In this document: positions 7,598 through 16,528 of the stretch, piece by piece
How positions within the stretch are numbered: position 1 is the stretch's first letter
Layout: the number at the start of each line of letters is the position of its first letter
Origin: Salibaculum griseiflavum
GTDB lineage: Bacteria > Pseudomonadota > Alphaproteobacteria > Rhodobacterales > Rhodobacteraceae
Direction of reading: 5' to 3'
Assembly (NCBI RefSeq): GCF_003129565.1
Contig: NZ_QETF01000002.1
Location: 1-64,000 of the forward strand
DNA length: 64,000 nucleotides
Translations under genes and position numbers: made by a program
The notes under the pieces: model-generated
Seen by the model: only the letters and a program-made list of their open reading frames with translations
What the model was told of the DNA's origin: nothing
Databases searched by the model: none

Positions 7598-10500
7598 TCA
7601 GGTATTGCCGTCCGCCTCGCCGGCCTGTGCCGCTTTGACTTTCTTTGCCAGATCCTGCGCGATGGCGAAGGCGCCCTTGATCTTGTCGCTGTCCTTGGCC
7701 CAGTCGCGTCGCACGACGATCTTGTTGTCCTTGACCTTGGCCAGCCCCCGCTGATCCTTGATGAATTCCACCAGCCCTTGCGGTGAGGCGAACTTGTCAT
7801 TGTGGAACCGGATCGTCGCGCCCTTGGGTCCGCCATCAAGATGGCTGATCCCGGCGCGTTTGCACATGGCCTTGATCCGAACCACCAGCATCAGCGTGTT
7901 GACCTCTTTCGGAAGCGGCCCGAAACGGTCGATCAGCTCGGCCGCGAAGCCCTCAAGCTCGACCTTGGTTTGCAGCCCCGACAGGCGGCGATAGAGGCCA
8001 AGGCGCACATCCAGATCGGGCACGTAATCCTCGGGGATCAGCACCGGCACGCCGAGGTTGATCTGCGGCGCCCATTGGCCATCCTCGACCAGCGTCGCCT
8101 CGCCCGCCTTGATCTTGGCGATCTGCTCTTCCAGCATCGACTGGTAAAGCTCGTAACCCACTTCCCGCATCTGGCCCGATTGTTCCTCGCCCAGAAGGTT
8201 GCCGGCGCCGCGAATGTCGAGGTCCTGGCTGGCCAGCGCGAACCCCGCGCCCAACGTGTCGATCGCGCCCAGAACGCGCAGACGCTTCTCGGCCTGGGGG
8301 GTCAGGCGCTGACGCGGGCGGTAGGTCAGATAGGCATAGGCGCGGGTCTTGGAGCGCCCGACCCGGCCACGGATCTGGTAGAGCTGGCTGAGGCCGAACA
8401 TATCCGCGCGATGCACGATCATCGTGTTGGCGGTGGGAATATCCAGCCCCGACTCCACGATGGTTGTGGCCAGCAATACGTCATACTTGCCGTCATAGAA
8501 CGCGTTCATCCGGTCATCCAGCTCGCCCGCCGCCATTTGGCCATGGGCGGTCACGAACGTCACCTCCGGCACCTCGTCGCGCAGGAAGGCCTCGATCTCG
8601 GTCAGGTCGGAAATGCGCGGCACCACGAAGAAGCTCTGCCCGCCGCGGTAATGTTCGCGCAAGAGCGCCTCGCGCAGCGTCACCGTGTCGAATTCGCTGA
8701 CATAGGTGCGGATCGCCAGCCGGTCCACGGGCGGCGTGCCGATCACCGACAGCTCGCGCACCCCCGAAAGCGACAGTTGCAGGGTGCGCGGGATCGGCGT
8801 GGCCGTCAGGGTCAGAACATGCACGTCCGAGCGCATCTGCTTGAGCCGCTCCTTGTGCTGCACGCCGAAATGCTGTTCCTCGTCGATGATCAGCAGGCCG
8901 AGATTCTGGAACCGCACCCCCTTGGCCAGCAGCGCATGGGTGCCCACCACGATATCGGCCGTGCCCTTGGCCATGGCATCGCGGGTCGCGGCGGCCTCCT
9001 TGGCGCCGACGAAGCGGGACAAGGGCCGGACATTGACGGGAAAGCCTCGGAACCGTTCGGCGAAACTCTTGTAATGCTGGCGAGCCAGCAGGGTCGTTGG
9101 CGCGATCACCGCCACCTGTACACCGGACATCGCCGCGATGAAGGCGGCGCGGATCGCCACCTCGGTCTTGCCGAAACCGACATCGCCGCAAATCAGGCGG
9201 TCCATCGGGCGGCCGGCCTCCATGTCCTCCAGCACGTCCTCGATGGCCTGTAGCTGGTCCTCGGTCTCCTGGTAGGGGAAGCGCGACAGGAACTGGTCCC
9301 ACAACCCGTCGGGCGGCGTCATGGCCGGGGCGGTGCGCAGCTCGCGCTCGGCCGCGACCCGGATCAGGCGTTCGGCCATCTCGCGGATGCGCTCCTTTAG
9401 GCGGGCCTTCTTGGCCTGCCACGCGCCGCCGCCAAGCTTGTCCAGCAAGCCCTCCTCGTGGCCGTATTTCGACAGCAGCTCGATATTCTCGACCGGCAGG
9501 TAGAGCTTGGCCTTTTCCGCATATTCCAACAGCAGGCATTCATGGGCCGCCCCCGCGGCCGTAACGACCTCCAGCCCGTGATAGCGGCCGATCCCGTGAT
9601 CGACATGCACGACAAGATCGCCGGGGGTCAGCGCCTGCGTTTCGGTCAGGAAGTTCTCGGCCCGGCGCTTGCGCTTGGTCTGGCGGATCAGGCGGTCGCC
9701 CAGCACGTCCTGTTCGGAAATGACCGTCAGGCGGGCATCGTCCTGCGGCGCCTCGAACCCGTGTTCCAGCGCCCAGACGGCCAGGTGCAGCCCGCGCTTG
9801 CCGACGCGGGTGAAGTCGCTGACCGGGATCGCTTCGGCGAGGTTCTCGTCCTCGATCAGCCCCGTCAGGCGTTCCCTCGCACCATCGGAATACGAGGCGA
9901 TGACGACGGGACCGTCCTCAAGCTTTGCACGAATATGATCCGCCAACGCACCGAAAAGACTTATGCTTTCCTGTTGCCGTTCAGGCGAGAAATTGCGCCC
10001 GACACGCCCGCCCGCGTCGATCACACCCGGTCCGGTCGCCTGTGGCAGGGCCGAGAACTGCAGAACGCGCATCGTCCCGGTTGCCGCCTCCCAGGCGACA
10101 GGGTCAAGGTAGAGCGTGTCCGGCGGGGCGGGCTTGTAGACACTGTCCACACGCCCCTTGGCCGCCATCGCTTCCCGCCGCGCATCGTATTGGTCCTCGA
10201 TACTTTCCCAACGGGCCTGACGCTGGGCGGCATTGTGATCGTCCAGCGTGACGGTTGCATTTGGCAAATAGTCGAACAGCGTTTCCAGCCGCGCATGGAA
10301 GAACGCCAGCCAATGCTCCACGCCCTGATGCTTGCGGCCGGCGCTGACCGCTTCGTAAAGCGGGTCATCGCTGCCCGCCGCGCCGAATTCCAGCCGGTAG
10401 TTCTGGCGGAACCGGGTGATCGCGGCCTCATCGAGAATGACTTCCGAGACCGGTGCCAGTTCGACCATGTCGAGCTTTTCCGTGGTGCGCTGCGTGGCAG

Positions 10501-11068
10501 GATCGAACCGCCGCGCGCCATCGAGCACGTCGCCGAACAGGTCCAGCCGCACCGGGCCGCCATGGCCCGGCGGAAAGATGTCGATGATGCCGCCGCGAAT
10601 GGCATAATCGCCCGGCTCGGTGACCGTGGGCGCCTGGGTAAAGCCCATCCGCACAAGGAAGGCGCGCAAGCCATCCTCGTCGATGCGGTCGCCCACGCGG
10701 GCCTTGAAGGCGGCCTCTTGCAGCACCTCGCGGGCCGGCACGCGCTGGGTCGCGGAATTGAGCGTGGTCAACAACACGAAGCGCTTTGGCGCCCCGTGGA
10801 CCAGCGCCGCCAGTGTGGCCATGCGCGCGGCCGAGATATCGGCATTGGGCGATACGCGATCGTAAGGCAGGCAGTCCCATCCGGGGAAATGCAGCACCGG
10901 CATGGCCGGGTCGAAAAAGGCCAGCGCGGCGCGCATCGCCTCCAGCCGCTTGTCGTCGCGGGCCACGTGCACCACCGGCCCGTCACGCCGCGCCACCTCG
11001 GCCAGGATCAGCCGGGCGTCATGGCCCTCGGGCGCGCCACTGACGGTGATATGATCGGATGCGGTCAT
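7598..11068 (-). CDS. mfd: Transcription-repair coupling factor Mfd
   Basis: About 1156 residues, the usual family length. It has an N-terminal UvrB-like region, an RNA-polymerase-interaction region, and a RecG-like superfamily 2 translocase with Walker A GDVGFGKT, a DEEQHFG helicase box and SALTATPIPRTL-like motif III. A C-terminal domain with a TRCF-type ending follows. Mfd displaces stalled RNA polymerase and recruits UvrA for strand-specific repair. The ATG at 11068 is chosen; a GTG four codons earlier (11080) also has a ribosome-binding-like sequence, so the start is uncertain by four residues. Confidence 0.97.
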   Translation of the reverse strand: MTASDHITVSGAPEGHDARLILAEVARRDGPVVHVARDDKRLEAMRAALAFFDPAMPVLHFPGWDCLPYDRVSPNADISAARMATLAALVHGAPKRFVLLTTLNSATQRVPAREVLQEAAFKARVGDRIDEDGLRAFLVRMGFTQAPTVTEPGDYAIRGGIIDIFPPGHGGPVRLDLFGDVLDGARRFDPATQRTTEKLDMVELAPVSEVILDEAAITRFRQNYRLEFGAAGSDDPLYEAVSAGRKHQGVEHWLAFFHARLETLFDYLPNATVTLDDHNAAQRQARWESIEDQYDARREAMAAKGRVDSVYKPAPPDTLYLDPVAWEAATGTMRVLQFSALPQATGPGVIDAGGRVGRNFSPERQQESISLFGALADHIRAKLEDGPVVIASYSDGARERLTGLIEDENLAEAIPVSDFTRVGKRGLHLAVWALEHGFEAPQDDARLTVISEQDVLGDRLIRQTKRKRRAENFLTETQALTPGDLVVHVDHGIGRYHGLEVVTAAGAAHECLLLEYAEKAKLYLPVENIELLSKYGHEEGLLDKLGGGAWQAKKARLKERIREMAERLIRVAAERELRTAPAMTPPDGLWDQFLSRFPYQETEDQLQAIEDVLEDMEAGRPMDRLICGDVGFGKTEVAIRAAFIAAMSGVQVAVIAPTTLLARQHYKSFAERFRGFPVNVRPLSRFVGAKEAAATRDAMAKGTADIVVGTHALLAKGVRFQNLGLLIIDEEQHFGVQHKERLKQMRSDVHVLTLTATPIPRTLQLSLSGVRELSVIGTPPVDRLAIRTYVSEFDTVTLREALLREHYRGGQSFFVVPRISDLTEIEAFLRDEVPEVTFVTAHGQMAAGELDDRMNAFYDGKYDVLLATTIVESGLDIPTANTMIVHRADMFGLSQLYQIRGRVGRSKTRAYAYLTYRPRQRLTPQAEKRLRVLGAIDTLGAGFALASQDLDIRGAGNLLGEEQSGQMREVGYELYQSMLEEQIAKIKAGEATLVEDGQWAPQINLGVPVLIPEDYVPDLDVRLGLYRRLSGLQTKVELEGFAAELIDRFGPLPKEVNTLMLVVRIKAMCKRAGISHLDGGPKGATIRFHNDKFASPQGLVEFIKDQRGLAKVKDNKIVVRRDWAKDSDKIKGAFAIAQDLAKKVKAAQAGEADGNT

Positions 11069-11106
11069 GGAGCGCGTCACCTAACCTGCCCGTGGGCGGT
11101 GTCAAT

Positions 11107-11631
11107 TCAGAAACCGGGACTGACCAGAAGGTTCTGATACATGCCATACATGGCCGTCACGAAGATCGAGATCATGCCGATGAACTGGGTGATGACCCGG
11201 TGACGCATAAGGCGCTTGTGCAGGGCCTCGCCCCGAGGTTCCTCGGCTTCGATCCGGCGCGCTGTGGACAGGCTCAGCGCCCCCACGATGGAAAGCGGCA
11301 GCGCCAGGAAGAAGATCGCCTGGGCGAATTCAACATCATACCAAAAGGCCATGAGTCCCAGGGACGTGAGCAGGAATGTCATGAATCCCAGCAGCACAAG
11401 GCCCGAAACCCGCCCGATATAGAGCAGCCGGTTGACGTTGATGCGCACCAGGTCCTCAAGGTCCTGCTGCGCCTCGCCGCCCTTTTTGCGCGCGCGGGTG
11501 ATCATGTCATAGGGCACGCCCAGCACCCAATGGCTGACCGAGGACCACACCACGGCCAACGCGATCCAGAACCAAAGGTTCGAGAAGGACCGCATGTCGA
11601 TGACTTCGAAAAGGGTGGATGTCCAGTTCAC
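11107..11631 (-). CDS. Conserved inner-membrane protein of unknown function
   Basis: 174 residues with about four hydrophobic segments (roughly residues 19-38, 72-92, 100-120, 150-168). Between them is a basic cytosolic stretch RARKKGGEAQQDLEDL. I recognise it as a Rhodobacterales-conserved protein often placed near mfd. Databases sometimes label it a component of a SufBCD complex, but nothing in the sequence supports an Fe-S role. The start is probably GTG at 11631, with a poor ribosome binding site; an ATG 12 codons later is an alternative. Confidence 0.7.
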   Translation of the reverse strand: MNWTSTLFEVIDMRSFSNLWFWIALAVVWSSVSHWVLGVPYDMITRARKKGGEAQQDLEDLVRINVNRLLYIGRVSGLVLLGFMTFLLTSLGLMAFWYDVEFAQAIFFLALPLSIVGALSLSTARRIEAEEPRGEALHKRLMRHRVITQFIGMISIFVTAMYGMYQNLLVSPGF

Positions 11632-11746
11632 GGGGGGCAGCCTGCTGTTTCTTCGCCCCTACCTAGCGCCGGGCCGCGACAATGCCCAGACTTGAGACTT
11701 GCAAAGATTAGTGCCACCACGAAGGTGTGACTGAAAGGCCAAGAAA

Positions 11747-12745
11747 ATGACACCGACCGTGCCCCCCTTCCCCGCCGCCCGGCTGCGCCGCTTGCGTGCC
11801 ACACCCGCCTTGCGTGCCATGGTGCGCGAAACCAGCCTCTCGCCCAGCGATTTCATCTGGCCGGTCTTCGTGATGGAGGGGCGCGACGCGGAAGAGCCCG
11901 TGCCCTCGATGCCTGGTGTCTTCCGCCGCACGGTGGACAGGGTGGCGCTGGCCGCGAAAGAGGCGGAGGCGCTGGGCATCCCGGCGATCTGCATCTTTCC
12001 CTATACCGCGCTGGAGGACCGGACCGAGGATTGCGCCGTCGCCTGGTCGCCCGACAATATCGCCAATCAGGCGATCCGCGCGATCAAGGACGCGGCGCCG
12101 GGTTTGGCGGTGATGACCGATATCGCGCTCGACCCCTACAACATCAACGGCCAGGACGGCTATGTCCGTGACGGCGACGTGGTGAACGACGAAACGGTCG
12201 AGGCGCTGGTCAAGATGGCATTGGTTCAGGCGGAAGCCGGGGCCGATATCCTGGGCCCCTCGGATATGATGGACGGGCGCATCGGTGCGATCCGCACCGC
12301 GCTGGAGGCCGAGGGCCGCCGCAACGTCACCATCCTGTCCTATACCGCGAAATATGCCAGCGGGTTCTACGGGCCCTTCCGTGACGCGGTCGGGGCCTCG
12401 GGCGCGCTCAAGGGCGACAAGAAGACCTACCAGATGGACCCCGCCAATTCAGACGAGGCGTTGCGCCTTGTCGCCCGTGACCTGTCCGAAGGGGCCGACA
12501 TGGTCATGGTCAAGCCGGGCATGCCCTATCTGGACATCTGCCGCCGGGTGAAGGACCAGTTCGGCGTGCCGACTTTCGCCTACCAGGTCTCGGGGGAATA
12601 CGCGATGCTGCAGGCCGCGGCCCAGAACGGATGGCTGGATGGCGAAGCGACCATGCTGGAAAGCCTGACCTGCTTCAAGCGCGCGGGCTGCGACGGCATC
12701 CTGACCTATTTCGCCCCGCAGGCGGCGCGGGCTCTCGGCGGCTGA
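11747..12745 (+). CDS. hemB: Porphobilinogen synthase (delta-aminolevulinate dehydratase)
   Basis: 332 residues. It condenses two 5-aminolevulinate molecules to porphobilinogen for haem, cobalamin and chlorophyll-type tetrapyrroles. The Schiff-base lysines are visible in SYTAKYASGFYGP (about Lys202) and MVMVKPGMPYLD (about Lys256). The metal loop reads DIALDPYNINGQDG (residues 125-138). It has Asp/Ala where zinc enzymes carry Cys, as in the Mg2+-responsive class of Pseudomonas and rhizobia, so it should not need catalytic zinc. Confidence 0.97.
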   Translation: MTPTVPPFPAARLRRLRATPALRAMVRETSLSPSDFIWPVFVMEGRDAEEPVPSMPGVFRRTVDRVALAAKEAEALGIPAICIFPYTALEDRTEDCAVAWSPDNIANQAIRAIKDAAPGLAVMTDIALDPYNINGQDGYVRDGDVVNDETVEALVKMALVQAEAGADILGPSDMMDGRIGAIRTALEAEGRRNVTILSYTAKYASGFYGPFRDAVGASGALKGDKKTYQMDPANSDEALRLVARDLSEGADMVMVKPGMPYLDICRRVKDQFGVPTFAYQVSGEYAMLQAAAQNGWLDGEATMLESLTCFKRAGCDGILTYFAPQAARALGG

Positions 12746-12769
12746 AACCTGCCCAACGCCATCTTTGTG

Positions 12770-12798
12770 CTGACAGAGCGGCCCCGCCGGCCTATACT
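12770..12798 (+). promoter_or_regulatory. Predicted sigma70 promoter
   Basis: CTGACA (12770-12775), a 17-base spacer and TATACT (12793-12798), 50 bases upstream of the lipoprotein ATG at 12848. Close to consensus at both boxes. Confidence 0.55.
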
Positions 12799-12847
12799 GC
12801 ATTCGAAAACGAGGCGGATACCGCCCATCAGGCACGAGGCGAAAAAC

Positions 12848-13405
12848 ATGAGCATTCTTTCCCGACGCGGTTTCGCACTAGGCGCTTTGGCAACCACGAC
12901 CGTCGCCGCTTGCGGCAATGGGATCGGGTCGCGCGGCGCGGACCGGATCGATTCCCGCGTGAACACCACGCTGAACTACATGTATAACCGCTATCCCGGC
13001 ACACGGGATCTGGCGAACAAGGCCTCGGGCATGCTGGTCATGCCCTTGGTGACCGAGGCCGGGTTCGGCCTTGGTGGCTCGTACGGGCGTGGCGCCCTGC
13101 GGATCGGTGACAGCACGGTGGATTATTACGCGATCGCCGCGGGCAGCGCCGGCCTGCAATTGGGCGCGCAACAGTATTCCCACGTCCTGTTCTTCATGAC
13201 CGACGATGCGTTGATGGATTTCCGCACGTCGCCCGGCTGGGCGCTTGGCGCGGATGCCGAATACGCCCTCAATGACAACGGTCAGAACCTGCGCGCAGAG
13301 ACGACAACCTCGCTGGCCCCGGTCATAGCGGTGGTCTTTGCCCAGGCGGGGTTGCGCGTTGGCGCGACGCTGGAAGGCACCAAGTACACGCGCATCATTC
13401 CTTGA
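12848..13405 (+). CDS. YSC84-domain lipoprotein, probably Tat-exported
   Basis: 185 residues. The N-terminus MSILSRRGFALGALATTTVAACG combines a twin-arginine motif (SRRGFA) with a lipobox ending VAAC, pointing to Tat export and lipid attachment at Cys22. The remainder (SGMLVMPLVTEAGFGLGGSYGRG, then SAGLQLGAQQYSHVLFF) matches the YSC84/lipid-binding (DUF500) family, predicted to bind membranes or phosphoinositide-like lipids in eukaryotic relatives; the bacterial role is unclear. The ATG at 12848 is chosen over an upstream frame because it begins the signal peptide. Confidence 0.8.
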   Translation: MSILSRRGFALGALATTTVAACGNGIGSRGADRIDSRVNTTLNYMYNRYPGTRDLANKASGMLVMPLVTEAGFGLGGSYGRGALRIGDSTVDYYAIAAGSAGLQLGAQQYSHVLFFMTDDALMDFRTSPGWALGADAEYALNDNGQNLRAETTTSLAPVIAVVFAQAGLRVGATLEGTKYTRIIP

Positions 13406-13415
13406 GGCGGCTCCC

Positions 13416-13928
13416 CTAGTCGAGGGCGGGCACAACCGCATCGAAGCTGATCGCCACCTCGTGGCTGTCGGCCATGTCCGGGCTGGACCCGATCCCTTCG
13501 GACCAGCCCAGGCTGCCCGTGACCATCCCTGCGACATGCAGGCCGTCCTCGACCTTGGTAAAAGTCGAAAGGTCCAGCGTAACGGGCGCATCCTCTGGCG
13601 CGGTATAGGCCTGCATGAAGCTGTCGCCGGCCATATAACGCAGCTCGACCCCTTGTGGCGCGGGGTTCGCCATGTCGAACACACTCCAGCTCAGCATCAG
13701 CCCGTCCTTGGTCGACATGATCGTATCCGGCGACGCATGGGCCAGGATCGAGACATCGACAATCGACCCCATCTCACTGAAATCCGATTGCGACTGGCCG
13801 TCCTGTGCGGTCAGAAACCAGGTGTGTTCTTCCCCGTCGATGGTGCCGGTGGCGGTACCGATCACCTCTTGAGCCTGCGCGACCACCGGCAGCGCAGCGA
13901 TTGCTGTGGCGGCAAAGAGTCTTTTCAT
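13416..13928 (-). CDS. Periplasmic protein of unknown function
   Basis: 170 residues with a Sec signal peptide (MKRLFAATAIAALPVVAQAQ, cleavage after AQA) and GAGGAAGG-type ribosome binding site about 8 bases before the ATG; this rules out the longer upstream frame. The mature part is acidic and beta-rich in appearance, with no motif I recognise. It converges on the YSC84 lipoprotein gene 10 bases away. Confidence 0.75.
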   Translation of the reverse strand: MKRLFAATAIAALPVVAQAQEVIGTATGTIDGEEHTWFLTAQDGQSQSDFSEMGSIVDVSILAHASPDTIMSTKDGLMLSWSVFDMANPAPQGVELRYMAGDSFMQAYTAPEDAPVTLDLSTFTKVEDGLHVAGMVTGSLGWSEGIGSSPDMADSHEVAISFDAVVPALD

Positions 13929-13988
13929 GGCTATGCCTTCCTCAAATCCTGAAGAGACCACCCTAACAGCCATGACATTTGCCGCAAC

Positions 13989-16394
13989 CTAGGCCCTCAG
14001 GCGCGCGCCCTCTGCGTCGAAGGGCGGCTCGGCCAGAACGACACCGCGATGGGGGCGGCCCAGTATCATGACGTCCACCTCCTGCCCGGGGGCCACCCCC
14101 TTGAGGTAGCCAAGCGCCAGGGACATCCCGACCGAATAGCCGTAGGTGCCGCTGGTGACCCGCCCGACCGGGGTGCCGTCCGGCAGGAAGATCGGTTCGC
14201 CGCCCGTGGCATCCGCCGTATCGACCTCTTGCACATGGACCAGCATCAACTCTTCGCGTGGTACATTATCCTTGACCTGCAAATATGCGCTCTTGTTCAG
14301 GAAATCCTTTTCCGTCTTGACCAGACGATCAAGGCCCACCTCTTGCGGCCAGTATTCCGGGCTGTATTCGCGGCCCCAGCTGCCATAGCCCTTTTCCACC
14401 CGCAGCGACATGAGCGCCCGGCTGCCCACGGGCCCGCCGCCTTCGGCCTTTGCAGCGTCGAGAAGTGCCCGGTAGAGCCGGGGCTGATCCTCGGTGGCAC
14501 AGTGCAATTCCCAGCCCAGATCGCCGGTGAAGGAGACCCGCAGGGCAAGGCATCGCACCCCGGCCACGTCCAGCCAGGCCGAACGCATGAACGGCATGTC
14601 CTCGGTCGAGAGAGAATTATTCGTCAGCGTTTGCAGAGCCTTGCGCGACGAAGGTCCAGCGATGTTGAAGCCGCAATAGGCCTCCGTCATTACCTCGAAG
14701 GTCGTGCCCTCCGGCAGGGGCACCATGGCCCAGAAGCGCTGATGGTAGCGCTCGGCCATGCCCGAGCCGATGACCCAGAATTCCTCGTCCCCCATGCGAG
14801 TGACCGTGAAATCCCCGGCAATGCCACCGCGCACCCCGATCAGCGGCGTCAGACAGGACCGACCCACCGCTTTGGGCATGTTATTGGCGAACACCGCGTT
14901 CAGCCACTCTGCCGCTCCGGGTCCCTTCACCCGATATTTCGCGAAGTTGGAAATATCAATAACGCCAGTGCTTTCGCGCAGCATCTTCGCCTCGCGCCCA
15001 ACGCTGTCGAACCAGGGCTGCCGGGTGAATCCGGCGCTGTCGGGCGTGTCGGCATCGAAATAGGCGGGGTGCTCCCAGCCATAGTTCAGGCCAAAGACAG
15101 CGCCCATCTCTTTCTGCATCTCGTAGACCGGCCGCACCCGCACGGGACGGCCCGCCGCGCGTTCCTCACCGGGGAAATGGATGGCGAAACGGTGGGCATA
15201 CTGGTCCTGCACGCGCGCCTTGGTAAAGGCCTTGTCCGCCCATTTCCCAAAGCGTGCCACGTCCCAGGCGAACATGTCGTAGCGGCTTTCGCCGGTGGTG
15301 ATCCAGTCGGCCGCCATCAGGCCCATGCCGCCGGACTGGCTGAATCCGGGAATGATGCCGTTGCAGCAGAAATAGTTCTTCAGGTCCGGGTGCGGGCCAA
15401 ACAGCACGTTGGAATCCGGCGACCAGATCATCGGGCCGTTGATGACCCGCTTGATCCCGGCCTCGCCCACGACCGGCACCCGGTCGATGGCCCGCATCAT
15501 GTTGTCCTCGATCCGCTCCAGGTCATCGGGGAACAGGTCATGGGCGAAGTCCAGCGGCGTGCCCTCTTCGGCCCAGAACCGCATGTCGCGTTCATAGGCG
15601 CCGATCAGCAGGCCCTTGCCCTCTTGCCGCAGGTAGTATTCTCCGTCACGATCCGCCACCGACGGCAAGCGCCGGTCCATCGCGTCGATCTCGGCGATGG
15701 TCTCGGTGACGAAATACTGGTGCTCGGTCGGCTGGAGCGGCAGGTCGATCCCGGCCAGCGCGGCGACTTCGCGCCCCCAGAGACCGGCGGCATTCACCAC
15801 CCAGTCGGTCTGGATATTGCCTTTGGGCGTTTCGACGATCCAAGTGCCATCGGGTTGCTGAACCGTGGCCGTGACCGGGGTGAAGCGGTGGATTTCCGCC
15901 CCGTTCTGACGTGCCCCGACCGCATAGGCATTGGTCACGCCGGAGGGATCCACATTGCCCCCATCGGGTTCGTACATGATGCAGCGGATGCCGTCGAAAT
16001 TGACCAGCGGGTGCAGACGCTCGGCCTCGTCGCGGCTGACCTCGTGGAAATTCATGCCGTAATAGCTGGCCTTGGCGGCCTGCAAGCGCAGCTGATGTTC
16101 CCGCGCCTCGGTCTGGGCGAGGTAGAGCGAGCCGGGTTGGAACACGCCACAGCCCTGCCCGGTCTCGGCCTCCAGATCCTTGTAAAGCTGCATCGTGTAG
16201 TGCTGGATGCGGCTGATATTGGTGCTGTCATGCAGCCCGTGGATGTTGGCGGCGGCATGCCATGTTGATCCGGAGGTCAGCTCGTCGCGCTCCAACAGCA
16301 CCACGTCGGTCCAGCCGGCCTTGGTCAGGTGATATAGGATGGAACATCCGATAACGCCGCCTCCGATGACGACGGCCTGGGCGTGGGTGCGCAT
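13989..16394 (-). CDS. Dimethylglycine/sarcosine dehydrogenase-like FAD-GcvT protein
   Basis: 801 residues. The N-terminal DAO-type FAD domain starts VVIGGGVIGCSILYHL and has TSGSTWHAA, where the His matches the covalent-flavin site of dimethylglycine dehydrogenase. An FAO_M middle domain follows (about 380-430), then a GcvT-like tetrahydrofolate domain (about 430-790, with VIDISNFAKYRVKGP and GYGSWGREYSP). This architecture oxidatively demethylates N-methylated amines and passes the one-carbon unit to folate. Exact substrate (dimethylglycine, sarcosine or a related compound) is not determinable. Divergent from a paralogue across 134 bases. Confidence 0.87.
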   Translation of the reverse strand: MRTHAQAVVIGGGVIGCSILYHLTKAGWTDVVLLERDELTSGSTWHAAANIHGLHDSTNISRIQHYTMQLYKDLEAETGQGCGVFQPGSLYLAQTEAREHQLRLQAAKASYYGMNFHEVSRDEAERLHPLVNFDGIRCIMYEPDGGNVDPSGVTNAYAVGARQNGAEIHRFTPVTATVQQPDGTWIVETPKGNIQTDWVVNAAGLWGREVAALAGIDLPLQPTEHQYFVTETIAEIDAMDRRLPSVADRDGEYYLRQEGKGLLIGAYERDMRFWAEEGTPLDFAHDLFPDDLERIEDNMMRAIDRVPVVGEAGIKRVINGPMIWSPDSNVLFGPHPDLKNYFCCNGIIPGFSQSGGMGLMAADWITTGESRYDMFAWDVARFGKWADKAFTKARVQDQYAHRFAIHFPGEERAAGRPVRVRPVYEMQKEMGAVFGLNYGWEHPAYFDADTPDSAGFTRQPWFDSVGREAKMLRESTGVIDISNFAKYRVKGPGAAEWLNAVFANNMPKAVGRSCLTPLIGVRGGIAGDFTVTRMGDEEFWVIGSGMAERYHQRFWAMVPLPEGTTFEVMTEAYCGFNIAGPSSRKALQTLTNNSLSTEDMPFMRSAWLDVAGVRCLALRVSFTGDLGWELHCATEDQPRLYRALLDAAKAEGGGPVGSRALMSLRVEKGYGSWGREYSPEYWPQEVGLDRLVKTEKDFLNKSAYLQVKDNVPREELMLVHVQEVDTADATGGEPIFLPDGTPVGRVTSGTYGYSVGMSLALGYLKGVAPGQEVDVMILGRPHRGVVLAEPPFDAEGARLRA

Positions 16395-16452
16395 GTGAAA
16401 TCTCCTTCGCTGGCTACCCTGCGTGGCGGCCCGCACGATTCCTTTGCACTAA

Positions 16453-16469
16453 GCGACACATCCTGTCGC
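16453..16469. promoter_or_regulatory. Dyad operator candidate between divergent dehydrogenases
   Basis: Perfect inverted repeat GCGACA-N5-TGTCGC located centrally in the 134-base divergent intergenic region. Its size and position fit a dimeric regulator binding site controlling both genes. No regulator gene is adjacent, so the factor is unknown. Confidence 0.45.
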
Positions 16470-16528
16470 AACTGGGCTTCCCCGACCCGGCGGCTGGCCC
16501 TAGGGTCTGGCCAAATGACGGAGGCGAT

